Below are positions 8,919 through 18,131 of a DNA stretch of 64,000 nucleotides, piece by piece. A model generated the notes under the pieces. The model was given only the letters and a program-made list of their open reading frames with translations, did not search any database and had not been told where the DNA came from. Source of the DNA: Pacificoceanicola onchidii (GTDB lineage: Bacteria; Pseudomonadota; Alphaproteobacteria; Rhodobacterales; Rhodobacteraceae); NCBI RefSeq assembly GCF_004804335.1, contig NZ_SRXY01000008.1:186001-250000 (forward strand). Reading direction: 5' to 3'. The position numbers were made by a program, and so were the translations under genes. Each line of letters begins with the position of its first letter. Position 1 is the stretch's first letter.

Positions 8919-9740
8919 TCAGAGTAGCTTGTGCAGGTCTGCCAAAGAACCCGGGTTGGTACCGTCAAAAGCCTGCCGCCTGAGCCGACGCATGCTGGCT
9001 ATCCAGCGATCCATGTCCTCCGCACGGCGTTGAGCAAAAAGCGCAGCTTCCTGATGCGGCAGGATCAGGAATCGGCCTTCCTTCAACCCATCAAGCAAGG
9101 CCTTGGCGACATCGTCTGCCCCGAGCACCCTGTCATGCGGGCGTTGATCCTCGGGGGCCTCGTCCGCATAACCAAGCAATGGCGTGGCAACATAGAGCGG
9201 GCAAACCACGCTTGCATGGATACCCTGATCGCCATGTTCGATCGCCAGAGACTGCGCAAGACTGACGGCGGCGTGTTTCGTCGCAGAATAGGGCGCATCG
9301 CCGATCTGGCTGATCAGTCCCGCAGCAGAGGCCACGTTGACCAGCCATCCTTCACCACGTTCCAGCATTTCCGGCAGCAGTAAACGGGCCGCGCGCAGGT
9401 GCGCCATGACGTGCACATCCCAACTGTCTTGCCATTGCTGATCAGGGGCCGCTGCCGGCCCGTCAAACGCCCCCTTGGCGAACCCTGCGTTCGACACCAA
9501 CATGTCGATTTCGCCCATCTCATCGCGAGCCTGTTTCACGAGCCGCTCAATCTCATCCGGCTTGCGAACATCGCAGACGGACGCCACGCCACCCACCTCC
9601 TGCGCCACTTTGGCAGCTGACTGCGGATCAATGTCGCTCACGCACACTTGCAAGCCTTCGCTGGCCAAAGCGTGGGCAATCGCCCGGCCGATGCCCTGCC
9701 CGGCACCAGTGACAATCGCGGTGCGCGCGTTCAGTTTCAT
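8919..9740 (-). CDS. SDR family oxidoreductase
   Basis: Classical short-chain dehydrogenase/reductase of 273 residues. The NAD(P)-binding TGAGQGIG is at residues 11-18, NAG in LVSNAGFAKG near 90, and the catalytic Tyr/Lys in YSATK near residue 152. Asp in VSDIDP at the end of beta-2 favours NAD(H) by family rule. The start overlaps the stop of the threonine dehydratase gene by four bases, so the two are co-translated. The substrate is not known, and an amino-acid connection is only suggested by the neighbour. Confidence 0.85.
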   Translation of the reverse strand: MKLNARTAIVTGAGQGIGRAIAHALASEGLQVCVSDIDPQSAAKVAQEVGGVASVCDVRKPDEIERLVKQARDEMGEIDMLVSNAGFAKGAFDGPAAAPDQQWQDSWDVHVMAHLRAARLLLPEMLERGEGWLVNVASAAGLISQIGDAPYSATKHAAVSLAQSLAIEHGDQGIHASVVCPLYVATPLLGYADEAPEDQRPHDRVLGADDVAKALLDGLKEGRFLILPHQEAALFAQRRAEDMDRWIASMRRLRRQAFDGTNPGSLADLHKLL

Positions 9741-10963
9741 ATAATGAAATTCGAGAGAACTTCGTCCTCGGTTATGTCGGTGTAGACAAATCCCGCGGCA
9801 TCGAGCTTCTCGTACAGAACAGTGAAGTTTTTCGGATCGCGGGTCTCGAGGCCAATCAGAACCGAACCAAAATTGCGGGCGGATTTCTTGAGGTATTCGA
9901 ACCGCGCGATGTCATCGTCCGGCCCTAGCATATCAAGAAAACCACGCAAGGCACCGGGGCGCTGTGGCAGACGCAGGATGAAGTATTTCTTCAGGCCCGC
10001 GTAAGTCTGCGCCCGTTCCTTGACCTCCGGCAACCGCTCGAAGTCAAAGTTGCCGCCCGAGGTAATGCACACCACACGGCGACCGCGAATCATCTGGCCC
10101 ATGTCCTTGAGCGCATCAACCGAAAGCGCCCCGGCAGGTTCCAACACAATCCCTTCAACATTGAGCATGTCGAGCATAGTGGTGCACAGGCGATCCTCAT
10201 TAATCTGCAACGTGCTGGCGAGACCGACATCCTTGAGCCGCTCAAAAGTCACATCGCCGATACGTGCCACCGCCGCGCCATCCGCGAAGGTGTTGACCTT
10301 GTCCAGTGTCACCGGCTTTCCGGCTTCAAGCGCCGCGCGCAGACAGGCCCCGCCTTTTGGTTCGACGAAGGTGTAATTCGGCTTGCTTCCGAAATAGCCA
10401 AGCAAGCCGGAGCCAAGACCGCCGCCGCCAACCGGAACAACGAGGGTATCAGGAACGCCCCCCAGCTGCGCTTCGATTTCCGCGCCGACGCTGGCCTGGC
10501 CTTCGATCACGTCCACGTCGTCAAATGGCGACAGGAAAAAGCCGCCCTCCGCCTTGGCATGATCCTGTGCCGCCGTGAGACATTGATCGAAGTAGTCGCC
10601 AACCAGCCGAATTTCGACACTATCCCCGCCGAACATCGCGGTTTTCTGGATCTTTTGCTGAGGCGTCGTCACCGGCATAAAGATCACGCCGCGCACACCA
10701 AAGTGCCGACACATAAAAGCAACGCCCTGCGCATGGTTGCCGGCGCTGGCACAGACGACAAGCTCAAGGCCATCCCGTTTGCGCATGGCGTTGAAGGCCC
10801 CGCGCAGTTTGTAGCTGCGCACCGGGCTCAGATCTTCCCGCTTCAGCCAGATATCGGCACCGTAGAGATCCGACAGATGGGCATTCCGCAGAAGCGGTGT
10901 TTCGGGGAACACCGCTCGCATCGCTTTGGCGGCCGCGCGGGCCTTATCCTGAAAATCGCTCAT
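9737..10963 (-). CDS. ilvA: Threonine ammonia-lyase (biosynthetic threonine dehydratase)
   Basis: PLP enzyme converting L-threonine to 2-oxobutanoate, the first committed step to isoleucine. In 408 residues the N-terminal fold-type II catalytic domain carries Schiff-base Lys52 in SYKLRGA, SAGNHAQG, and the glycine-rich phosphate loop PVGGGGLGSG. An ACT-like regulatory domain follows from about residue 330 (YFILRLPQRPGALRGFLDML). It has one regulatory domain rather than the two of E. coli IlvA, the shorter form common in alphaproteobacteria and Gram-positives. It is co-translated with the SDR downstream. Confidence 0.92.
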   Translation of the reverse strand: MSDFQDKARAAAKAMRAVFPETPLLRNAHLSDLYGADIWLKREDLSPVRSYKLRGAFNAMRKRDGLELVVCASAGNHAQGVAFMCRHFGVRGVIFMPVTTPQQKIQKTAMFGGDSVEIRLVGDYFDQCLTAAQDHAKAEGGFFLSPFDDVDVIEGQASVGAEIEAQLGGVPDTLVVPVGGGGLGSGLLGYFGSKPNYTFVEPKGGACLRAALEAGKPVTLDKVNTFADGAAVARIGDVTFERLKDVGLASTLQINEDRLCTTMLDMLNVEGIVLEPAGALSVDALKDMGQMIRGRRVVCITSGGNFDFERLPEVKERAQTYAGLKKYFILRLPQRPGALRGFLDMLGPDDDIARFEYLKKSARNFGSVLIGLETRDPKNFTVLYEKLDAAGFVYTDITEDEVLSNFII

Positions 10964-10999
10964 CTGGCATGAGTGTCAGGGGTTGAGCCCGCTTTCAAG

Positions 11000-11734
11000 T
11001 CACTCGATGGGACGACCTTGCACATAATGCCCATAGAGCGTGGTCAGGATAGACACGCCGATCATGGTGGCAAACCAACCGGTGACGATGTTGTAGATCA
11101 ATGTGATGACCGAAGACTGATCCCCGCTGAGCATGGTCGGAACCTGCAACAGGAACGTACCGACCATCATGATCACGGCAAGAACGACAATCGCGCCATC
11201 CTTGTCCTTTGTCGCGGTCCAGCTTTCGGCAATCGTCAGTTTCTGATCCACCGTGCCCGCTGGCAGCATGACGCCAAGCCGGAAGAAGAAGTACGATCCG
11301 GCCAGCACGATACCGGGCAGGATCAGCAGCTGCACCATCGGGATCACCATGACGATCAGCATCGTGACGAGGATCGCAAGCGAGATGACCAAACCGATCA
11401 GCATCGAGCGCCCCAGGTAACCAAGGATCTTGCCGCCGTGCCATTTGGGGAGCCATCCCTCTGGGCGCTCTTCCAGCAGGACATAGCGGTGCCAGGCAAC
11501 GGCGATCCACAAGCTGGCGACCACGGCGGCAATGCCGAGGAAGAAGACTTGCAAGGCAGATCCCGGATCCAGCATGAATTGCTGACCGGGCACCACCGCC
11601 GCAGGCATGGCCATGTAGCTCACAATCTGAAACGCCGCCTGTACGCAGTACAAAAGCAGCGACACCCGCAGCGCCATGTCGAGATTCTCAAACACCAAAC
11701 GCACGGAATGCGTGAAAATCGTCCAGCCTTTCAT
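11000..11734 (-). CDS. Multi-spanning membrane protein of unknown function
   Basis: I do not recognise this 244-residue protein. It shows about six hydrophobic segments (around residues 20-40, 60-80, 110-130, 135-155, 180-200 and 210-232) and short charged loops, including a basic stretch WLPKWHGGK near 95-103. The start is well supported by AAGGAGA six bases before the ATG. It lies 36 bases downstream-oriented from ilvA but on the same strand ahead of it, and it diverges from argG. The size and helix layout resemble uncharacterised DUF-type inner-membrane proteins. Confidence 0.75.
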   Translation of the reverse strand: MKGWTIFTHSVRLVFENLDMALRVSLLLYCVQAAFQIVSYMAMPAAVVPGQQFMLDPGSALQVFFLGIAAVVASLWIAVAWHRYVLLEERPEGWLPKWHGGKILGYLGRSMLIGLVISLAILVTMLIVMVIPMVQLLILPGIVLAGSYFFFRLGVMLPAGTVDQKLTIAESWTATKDKDGAIVVLAVIMMVGTFLLQVPTMLSGDQSSVITLIYNIVTGWFATMIGVSILTTLYGHYVQGRPIE

Positions 11735-11857
11735 GGCTCATCTCCTTGTATGCAACCGAAGGGCTAGCACGCAGGTCAGCGCCGTCAACGGCTATCCTTG
11801 CCGAAGCGGACAAAAGGCAGTAAGCCGCGCGTCAATCACTGACAGAGGATTCCAAGC

Positions 11858-13084
11858 ATGTCCGCGCCCAAGAAAGTCGTCCTGGCCTATTCCGGCGGCC
11901 TCGACACATCGATCATCCTGAAATGGCTGCAAACCGAATATGGCTGCGAGGTTGTCACCTTCACCGCCGATCTCGGTCAAGGCGAAGAGCTTGAGCCTGC
12001 ACGCGCCAAGGCAGAGATGCTTGGGATCAAGCCCGAGAACATCTACATCGAAGACGTGCGCGAAGAGTTCGTGAAAGACTTCGTTTTCCCGATGTTCCGC
12101 GCCAATGCGGTTTACGAAGGTCTCTACCTGCTCGGCACCTCCATCGCGCGCCCGCTGATTTCCCAGCGGCTTGTCGAGATTGCGCATGAGACCGGCGCCG
12201 ACGCCATCGCCCACGGCGCGACCGGCAAAGGCAACGATCAGGTGCGGTTCGAGCTGTCCTCTGCGGCGCTCGACCCGGACATCAAATGCATCGCACCGTG
12301 GCGCGAGTGGGACCTGTCTTCGCGGACCAAGCTGCTTGAGTTCGCTGAAATGAACCAGATTCCGATCGCCAAGGACAAGCGCGGCGAAGCACCGTTCAGC
12401 GTGGATGCGAACCTGCTGCACACCTCTTCCGAGGGCAAGGTTCTGGAAGATCCGGCCGAAAACGCGCCCGATTACGTCTACCAGCGCACCATAAACCCCG
12501 AAGATGCGCCGGACACGCCGGAAATCATCGAGATCACCTTTGAACAGGGTGACGCGGTGGCGATCAACGGTGAAGCGATGAGCGCGGCGACGGTTCTGAC
12601 CGAATTGAACGAGTACGGCCGCAAGCACGGCATTGGCCGTCTCGACTTTGTAGAGAACCGCTTTGTTGGCATGAAGTCCCGCGGCGTCTACGAGACACCG
12701 GGCGGCACCATCCTGCTCGAAGCGCACCGCGGCATTGAGCAGATCACGCTCGACAGCGGCGCTGGGCACCTCAAGGATTCGATCATGCCGCGCTATGCGG
12801 AGCTGATCTACAATGGCTTCTGGTTCTCCCCGGAGCGCGAGATGCTGCAGGCACTGATCGACAAGAGTCAGGAGCACGTCTCCGGCACCGTCCGTCTCAA
12901 GCTCTACAAAGGCTCCGTGAACACCATCGCCCGCTGGTCCGATCATTCGCTCTACTCCGAAGCGCATGTGACCTTCGAAGATGACGCCGGTGCCTATGAC
13001 CAGAAGGACGCAGAAGGGTTCATCACCCTGAACGCTCTGCGTCTGCGCCTTCTGGCGGCGCGGAACCGGCGTCTGGCGAAATAG
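11858..13084 (+). CDS. argG: Argininosuccinate synthase
   Basis: Condenses citrulline and aspartate with ATP to argininosuccinate in arginine synthesis. The 408-residue protein has the N-type ATP pyrophosphatase P-loop AYSGGLDTS at residues 10-18, [11 protein letters not shown], and the C-terminal [20 protein letters not shown] segment, all typical. AGAGGA precedes the ATG by eight bases. It is monocistronic, closed by a strong terminator at 13104-13136. Confidence 0.96.
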   Translation: MSAPKKVVLAYSGGLDTSIILKWLQTEYGCEVVTFTADLGQGEELEPARAKAEMLGIKPENIYIEDVREEFVKDFVFPMFRANAVYEGLYLLGTSIARPLISQRLVEIAHETGADAIAHGATGKGNDQVRFELSSAALDPDIKCIAPWREWDLSSRTKLLEFAEMNQIPIAKDKRGEAPFSVDANLLHTSSEGKVLEDPAENAPDYVYQRTINPEDAPDTPEIIEITFEQGDAVAINGEAMSAATVLTELNEYGRKHGIGRLDFVENRFVGMKSRGVYETPGGTILLEAHRGIEQITLDSGAGHLKDSIMPRYAELIYNGFWFSPEREMLQALIDKSQEHVSGTVRLKLYKGSVNTIARWSDHSLYSEAHVTFEDDAGAYDQKDAEGFITLNALRLRLLAARNRRLAK

Positions 13085-13103
13085 GCCTGAAAAAGGACTT
13101 TCC

Positions 13104-13140
13104 AAAAGACCCGCCTGTGCAGCAGGCGGGTCTTTTCTTT
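13104..13140 (+). terminator. Rho-independent terminator of argG
   Basis: A perfect 14-bp inverted repeat (13104-13117 and 13123-13136) has a five-base loop TGCAG. Its 3' arm ends in TCTTTT and is followed by CTTTT. It begins 20 bases after the argG stop codon. Confidence 0.93.
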
Positions 13141-13222
13141 TGGTGCGAGCACCGCCGCAACGTCACGGTTGCGGGTCATTTCGCCGCTGACTTACCTGCC
13201 TTCAACAGACTGGAGGACAGAC

Positions 13223-13507
13223 ATGCCACTCACCGACATTGCCGCCAAAATGCAGCGCGGCCTTGATAAGAACCCCCTTGAACAATCGATCAAGTTCGAT
13301 TGCGCGGAAGACGGGGCGATCACACTGTCGGGCGGAACGGCCCATCTGGCGGATTTGGACGCCGATTGCACGATCAGGATTTCCGAAACCAACCTAGAAA
13401 AGCTGATCGCAGGCAACCTGAACCCGATGACCGCCTTTGCCATGGGCAAAATCAAGGTCTCCGGCGACATGTCTTTGGCGCTGAAGCTGAGCCAGCTTCT
13501 GGGTTAA
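13223..13507 (+). CDS. SCP2 sterol-binding domain protein
   Basis: Small 94-residue cytosolic protein made of a single SCP2-like lipid-binding fold. It has the characteristic C-terminal run ADCTIRIS, LIAGNLNPMTAFAMGKIKVS and GDMSLALKLSQLL. The ATG at 13223 follows GGAGG by six bases, which decides it over an in-frame ATG 54 bases upstream. The stop overlaps the convergent sulfotransferase-like gene by four bases (TTAA read in both directions). Bacterial members probably bind fatty acyl or isoprenoid ligands; the partner is unknown. Confidence 0.87.
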   Translation: MPLTDIAAKMQRGLDKNPLEQSIKFDCAEDGAITLSGGTAHLADLDADCTIRISETNLEKLIAGNLNPMTAFAMGKIKVSGDMSLALKLSQLLG

Positions 13508-14217
13508 GCCGCCGCGCGTTTCATCTGCTCGTAGAAAGGCATCGCTTCATCCGCCAAAGCCTTTGCTCGGCCTTCCAGCTCCGGCAAAGGCCCCTCTGCC
13601 CCGGCAAATTCCGTGCTGGCGTGCACGGATTTATACCAGACCGATGCCCATGCCCCATCAAAGCTCTTTGGCCCTTCTGGCCATTGCAAAACCGCTGGGT
13701 CCCAATCGAGGCCAATCCGTTCGCAAAGCCCGCGCAGCGCATGTTCCGGGCTTTGTCGAATGTCGGCGCTGTCGATCACCACGGGGGATTGCCCCAAGGC
13801 GCGGCAGTGTTCGAACAGCTCTGCTTGTTTGGCAAAGCCAATGTCGTCTGCCGTCGCTTTTGGATACCCCTTCATGAAACTCGACACGACCCGCGCGGGA
13901 TGGCGCAATAGAAATACGTTGGTCGAGTCCGCCAGGAAATCGCGCGGAATCCCGTCAATCATATGTTGGCACATGTGCTTGTGATAGACATGCGGTTTGC
14001 CGTCCGGGATTGGACCAATCAGTCTCTGTTCCACCGCAATTGCGTCTTCCGGGCGGCTTGCCTTGACCTCCTCGGCCATCGGATGATCAAGCGCGGTCAG
14101 CCGCAAATACGGCCCGTAAAACGGCTCATCCCAGGCTGCAAAATCGGCGCGGTTGCCAAAGGCGTACATCATCGCCGTCGAAAGGTTTCGCGGCCCGGAC
14201 CACATGGCCAGTCTCAT
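13504..14217 (-). CDS. Sulfotransferase-like P-loop protein
   Basis: A 237-residue protein with the sulfotransferase-type 5' phosphate-binding start SGPRNLST at residues 7-14 and a 3' phosphate-binding-like FLLRHPARVVSS near 120, the two hallmarks of PAPS-dependent sulfotransferases. It is short for the family. It is co-translated (ATGA overlap) after the class IV aminotransferase. The acceptor is unknown, and a non-catalytic role is possible. Confidence 0.75.
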   Translation of the reverse strand: MRLAMWSGPRNLSTAMMYAFGNRADFAAWDEPFYGPYLRLTALDHPMAEEVKASRPEDAIAVEQRLIGPIPDGKPHVYHKHMCQHMIDGIPRDFLADSTNVFLLRHPARVVSSFMKGYPKATADDIGFAKQAELFEHCRALGQSPVVIDSADIRQSPEHALRGLCERIGLDWDPAVLQWPEGPKSFDGAWASVWYKSVHASTEFAGAEGPLPELEGRAKALADEAMPFYEQMKRAAA

Positions 14218-15113
14218 GGTGTCACCATTTCCTTGTAGAGGCCGCGAAGCCGTTTCGTCATCGGCCCCATCTGCCCATCCCCAATTTGCCGCCCGTCGAC
14301 CATACCGACCGGCGTTTGTGCGCCAAAAGTGCCCGTCAGGAACGCCTCATCTGCACCATAGGTGTCGACAAGTGAATAATTCCGTTCGAAGACGGGAATG
14401 CCGTTGGCGCGGCACAGGTCGATCACCTTTTGCCGAGTGATGCCGTTCATGCAGTAATCGCCGGTCGAGGTCCAAACCTCCCCCTTGCGTACGATGAAGA
14501 AATTGCAAGCGTTTGTCGTGTTCACGAAACCATGCACATCGAGCATCAATCCCTCATCCGCCCCGGCCTTCTCGGCGGCGATGCAGGCGAGGATGCAGTT
14601 CAGCTTGGAATGGGAATTCAGCTTTGGATCCTGCGTCATCGGCAATCCACGAATATGCGGCACCGTGGCAAGCCGGATCGGACGGGGGATGGACGGCTTT
14701 GAATGCTCCATGATGATGACGATCGTCGGTCCCAGTTGTGACAGACCGGGATGCTGAAACGGACGGGTTTTCACACCGCGCGTTACCATCAGCCGGGCGT
14801 GGGCATCCGTTGTCATCGCATTGGCACGTTGCGTCTCTATCACGGCGGAAATCACCTCGTCTCGGGTCAAGCCGATATCTAGATCGATTGCTTTGGCAGC
14901 CTCAAAAAGCCGGTCCATATGCTCATCGAGAAAGGTCCAGCGCCCATCGTAGAGCCGCAACCCTTCCCAGACGCCATCACCCAACATGAAGCCGGAATCA
15001 AAGACGCTGACGGTTGCCTCTGCCCGTGGTTTCAACTGGCCATTCACCCAGATCAGAACGCTCTCATTGCGCGCATCTTCTGCGGCCTGATGCGTTGTCA
15101 CGTGATCGTCCAT
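14214..15113 (-). CDS. Class IV aminotransferase (branched-chain/D-amino-acid type)
   Basis: PLP transaminase of fold type IV, 299 residues from the chosen start MDDHVTTH. Evidence: VFDSGFMLGDGVWEGLRLYDG, the catalytic Lys within NSHSKLNC near residue 169, and the C-terminal DEAFLTGTFGAQTPVG cofactor loop. In-frame sequence continues 37 codons upstream but looks unlike the family, so the shorter start is used; its Shine-Dalgarno (AAGG) is weak. Family members are BCAT, D-alanine transaminase and 4-amino-4-deoxychorismate lyase; the motif pattern fits a BCAT/DAAT-like enzyme. It is coupled to the sulfotransferase-like gene downstream. Confidence 0.85.
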   Translation of the reverse strand: MDDHVTTHQAAEDARNESVLIWVNGQLKPRAEATVSVFDSGFMLGDGVWEGLRLYDGRWTFLDEHMDRLFEAAKAIDLDIGLTRDEVISAVIETQRANAMTTDAHARLMVTRGVKTRPFQHPGLSQLGPTIVIIMEHSKPSIPRPIRLATVPHIRGLPMTQDPKLNSHSKLNCILACIAAEKAGADEGLMLDVHGFVNTTNACNFFIVRKGEVWTSTGDYCMNGITRQKVIDLCRANGIPVFERNYSLVDTYGADEAFLTGTFGAQTPVGMVDGRQIGDGQMGPMTKRLRGLYKEMVTP

Positions 15114-15258
15114 TTGCCTTGTGCTTTCTTCGATGATTGTCTCCAAGACGACGGGCGGGTCGCCTTTCGGCAGAGAAAGGCAAAGCCTTTTCGAAAGCAA
15201 CAGGTGACATGTGAACGGGTGCACTTAAATCTAGACGTATCTGAACTGGGAGACCCTC

Positions 15259-16308
15259 ATGAAGCGCCGCACCCTTTTTCGTTCTGCCGCCGCTCTAATT
15301 GGGCTGGGTGCGCTTGGAGCCGGAGCGAACAGCGCTTCGGTGCGTGGGAACCGGTATTACCAAGGGCCCGTTTCCGATCATTTTGACGGCACACGCTTCT
15401 TCAACCCGGATGGTGCCCAACCAAAGGGGTTTTCCGATCTCATGCGCTGGCGCTTTGGTCCCAAGCCGGCGGAATGGCCGGAGTCTGTTGTTGGAGAGAT
15501 TGCCAAACCGGCGGATCGGGTCAAGGACCTGACCGTGACCATGGTTGGGCACGCAACGATGCTGATCCAGATGCAGAGCCTCAACATCCTGACCGATCCG
15601 GTCTGGTCCCGGCGCGTGTCTCCGCTCAGCTTTGCCGGTCCGCGGAGGGTTGTGGCGCCCGGCATTCCGTTTGAGGCTTTGCCCAAGATCGATTTGGTCT
15701 TGCTCTCTCACAACCACTACGACCATCTGGATCTGGAGACACTAACACGCCTGAAAGCGCATGATCCGCTGGTGATCACACCGTTGGGCAACGACACCTT
15801 GCTGTCCGGGACCGGATTGCGGGTGCAGACCATGGATTGGGGGGATGAGGCCTCGTTCGGCGACCTCGGCGTGCATTGCCTGCCCAGCCACCACTGGTCC
15901 GCGCGGGGCATGGGGGATCGGTCCATGGCGCTGTGGAGCGCCTTTATGCTCACCGGCGCAGCCGGGCCGGTGCATTTCATCGGCGATACAGGGTTCGACA
16001 AGGGCAGGCCTTATGCCGGTCTGTCAGATCGGTTCGGCGCGCCACGTGTCGCTTTGCTACCCATAGGCGCATACGAGCCGCGATGGTTCATGAAGGACCA
16101 ACACCAGAACCCGGAGGAGGCTGTGCAGGGGTTTCGCATAAGTGCCGCGCGTTTTGCCATCGGGCATCACTGGGGCACGATCCAGTTGACCAATGAGGCA
16201 CGGGATGCCCCGCTGAGGGCTCTGGAGGCCTCCTTGCATAAACACGAGATTTCACCGGACAGGTTTCGCGCGCTTGCGCCGGGGGAAGTTTGGGCTATCC
16301 CCGCCTAA
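15259..16308 (+). CDS. Metallo-beta-lactamase-fold hydrolase, NAPE-PLD-like, exported
   Basis: A 349-residue MBL-fold protein whose metal motif HNHYDH supplies His151, His153, Asp155 and His156, followed by later ligands in SHHWSARG and FIGDTGFD. The pattern GHATMLIQ...ILTDPVWS is that of the NAPE-phospholipase-D/UlaG-like lactonase branch. The N-terminus (MKRRTLFRSAAALIGLGAL) has adjacent basic residues and a hydrophobic core, so it is probably a signal peptide or membrane anchor, lacking a clear twin-Arg-x-Phe-Leu motif. GGGAG lies upstream of the ATG. A role in phospholipid hydrolysis is family-based inference. Confidence 0.85.
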   Translation: MKRRTLFRSAAALIGLGALGAGANSASVRGNRYYQGPVSDHFDGTRFFNPDGAQPKGFSDLMRWRFGPKPAEWPESVVGEIAKPADRVKDLTVTMVGHATMLIQMQSLNILTDPVWSRRVSPLSFAGPRRVVAPGIPFEALPKIDLVLLSHNHYDHLDLETLTRLKAHDPLVITPLGNDTLLSGTGLRVQTMDWGDEASFGDLGVHCLPSHHWSARGMGDRSMALWSAFMLTGAAGPVHFIGDTGFDKGRPYAGLSDRFGAPRVALLPIGAYEPRWFMKDQHQNPEEAVQGFRISAARFAIGHHWGTIQLTNEARDAPLRALEASLHKHEISPDRFRALAPGEVWAIPA

Positions 16309-17234
16309 CCGCTCAAAGCGGCGCTTTCGAAAAGAACAATCATCCGCCGGATGATCGACCGAAAGGTCAACCACAGAAGCGCAAAGCTCCCAATCGGGAT
16401 CACGAGACCAACCAGCACGCTGCGGGCGATGCGCCCCGTGGTGTAGCGCTCGATAACGCCCAGTTTCTGCGGTAGCTTGTCAACAACCGTGGCATAGGCC
16501 GCGCCAACATCATTGCCTTTGGTCCACCCTTCGAAGGAGCGGTCATGTTTGGCATAGCTGCTCACGTCCTGATGCATCTGGTGAAGCCCGGTGCGCTGCG
16601 CTTCCAGCAAGCTGTCGAGCACCGCATTACTCGCCCACCCGGTGATCTGAAGGCTGTAGGGAACCAGCAGATGGAGCGCGAGAAACAGAACCAGCGACAG
16701 CTCCGCAACCGTCCGAACCAAACTCAGCACGTGGATATGCAGTTTCAGCGTGCGCGCCAGGATCCATAGACCAACGCTTGCCAGCACAATCACCAAGAGC
16801 GGCTTGGTCAGTGCGGCGGCGATGGCCGTCAGGCCAAGCAGAGATTCGTCGATAACACCGGCGACGGCCATGGCACCCCAGGCCCGTTCGAGCGCGAGTC
16901 CAAAAGCGGCCGCGGCTTGACCCACTTCGACCGAGGCGTGCACCACCACGTCGATCCCGAGGCTTGCGCTTTCGATGACTTTCACCACCGCAAGCAGTTC
17001 GGTCAGTGCGATGAGATCGTCGCCAACCTGTTCGCGCGATGCTGTCAGGTAGGCGTGGTTCTGATCAGCAATCGCGCCGCCACCAAAGAGCGGAGCGGCC
17101 CAATCGAGCAGCCCGAAGGCCAGCAACACCGCGAGCCCTAGAGCCAGCGCGCCAACACAAAGGCGCAGCGTCTTCGGGTCAACCTTGACCGGAACAGGAG
17201 GTGTTTTGACGTGAGGTTTGGGTGTGTCGCTCAT
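16305..17234 (-). CDS. Membrane protein of unknown function, paired with GH25 lysozyme
   Basis: Unrecognised 309-residue protein. It has a hydrophilic Pro-rich N-terminus (SDTPKPHVKTPPVPVKVD), then hydrophobic segments near residues 27-50, 130-175, 185-210 and 275-300, separated by a long polar stretch. The ATG at 17234 overlaps the GH25 stop as ATGA, which decides it over an in-frame ATG 15 bases earlier. The tight coupling suggests a joint function at the envelope, such as positioning the lysozyme or acting in wall remodelling. That is inference. Confidence 0.72.
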   Translation of the reverse strand: MSDTPKPHVKTPPVPVKVDPKTLRLCVGALALGLAVLLAFGLLDWAAPLFGGGAIADQNHAYLTASREQVGDDLIALTELLAVVKVIESASLGIDVVVHASVEVGQAAAAFGLALERAWGAMAVAGVIDESLLGLTAIAAALTKPLLVIVLASVGLWILARTLKLHIHVLSLVRTVAELSLVLFLALHLLVPYSLQITGWASNAVLDSLLEAQRTGLHQMHQDVSSYAKHDRSFEGWTKGNDVGAAYATVVDKLPQKLGVIERYTTGRIARSVLVGLVIPIGSFALLWLTFRSIIRRMIVLFESAALSG

Positions 17235-18040
17235 GAGGCCCCCTTGCACGTCAGCGCGGCCAGATCCGCAGGGGTTCCCTGAAACAGATCAAGATCGACA
17301 TGACCGGTAATGCCCGTCACACGCCCCGTCTGACTGTGCTGCCAGAATGTCCAATCCTTGATCCCGGACGGAAGCCTCGGGTGATTTGCATATTCGGCAA
17401 GCCAGAACGGGTATCCCTCCAGAGGCTTGCCAAGGTATTCGCGATAATAGGATCCGTTTGAGTAGATGACCGGTTTACAGCCGGTTTTTTCCTCCACGTG
17501 CTTCAACCACTTCAATGCCGTGTCCCCGACATCGCTGTCTGAATCGGACGCAGGAATACTCTCCAGATCAAGTGCAGGGGGCAGCGATCCGGGGCCCACC
17601 GTGACGTGGGAAAGGTAATGCTCGGCCTGTTTGATCGGATCATCACCTGGGATATAGAAATGATAGGCACCGGCGGTGAGCCCCGCTTTGCGCGCACCCG
17701 AGATGTTTGCGGAATACCGCGGGTCTTTGTAGGTCAGCCCGGCTGTGGCTTTGACATAAGCGAACTGCATGCCCGCCCGCGCCACCTGCCCCCAGTGTAC
17801 TGTGCCTTGGTAGTGCGAGACATCAATCCCCGCGAGCGGCGTTGTCGAAGCAGCGGCCTGCGCCCCTCCGGTTTTAGGCTTGGCTGGTTGTGGCTGCGCA
17901 ACCGACGGCGGCTTGTTGGCAGTTGTTGCGACCTGCGGAGCGGTCACGCCAACCGTAGGCCGCGCCCATGAAAAGAGCACCAGCCCAGCGAAAGCCACAA
18001 GGGCGAAACCAATCGGAACGGGTGGGTCGGCTTTTGTCAA
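17231..18040 (-). CDS. GH25-family lysozyme, membrane anchored
   Basis: Glycoside hydrolase family 25 (N-acetylmuramidase) of 269 residues. An N-terminal membrane segment (about residues 10-26) and an Ala/Pro/Thr-rich linker to residue 70 precede the catalytic TIM-barrel. That barrel carries GIDVSHYQG (Asp73), ALDLES (Asp158, Glu160) and WLAEYA. These acidic residues match the family active site. The start is a TTG at 18040 with GGAG ten bases upstream; no ATG fits. It is co-translated with the membrane protein downstream. It probably acts on periplasmic peptidoglycan. Confidence 0.87.
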   Translation of the reverse strand: MTKADPPVPIGFALVAFAGLVLFSWARPTVGVTAPQVATTANKPPSVAQPQPAKPKTGGAQAAASTTPLAGIDVSHYQGTVHWGQVARAGMQFAYVKATAGLTYKDPRYSANISGARKAGLTAGAYHFYIPGDDPIKQAEHYLSHVTVGPGSLPPALDLESIPASDSDSDVGDTALKWLKHVEEKTGCKPVIYSNGSYYREYLGKPLEGYPFWLAEYANHPRLPSGIKDWTFWQHSQTGRVTGITGHVDLDLFQGTPADLAALTCKGAS

Positions 18041-18131
18041 TGCAAATGCACTCCAAAGAAACAGGCGAACTAATCTTTGGAAACTATACCATAAGGCGTA
18101 TCACCCTGTCATTGAGAGACTTGCCCCTGCG

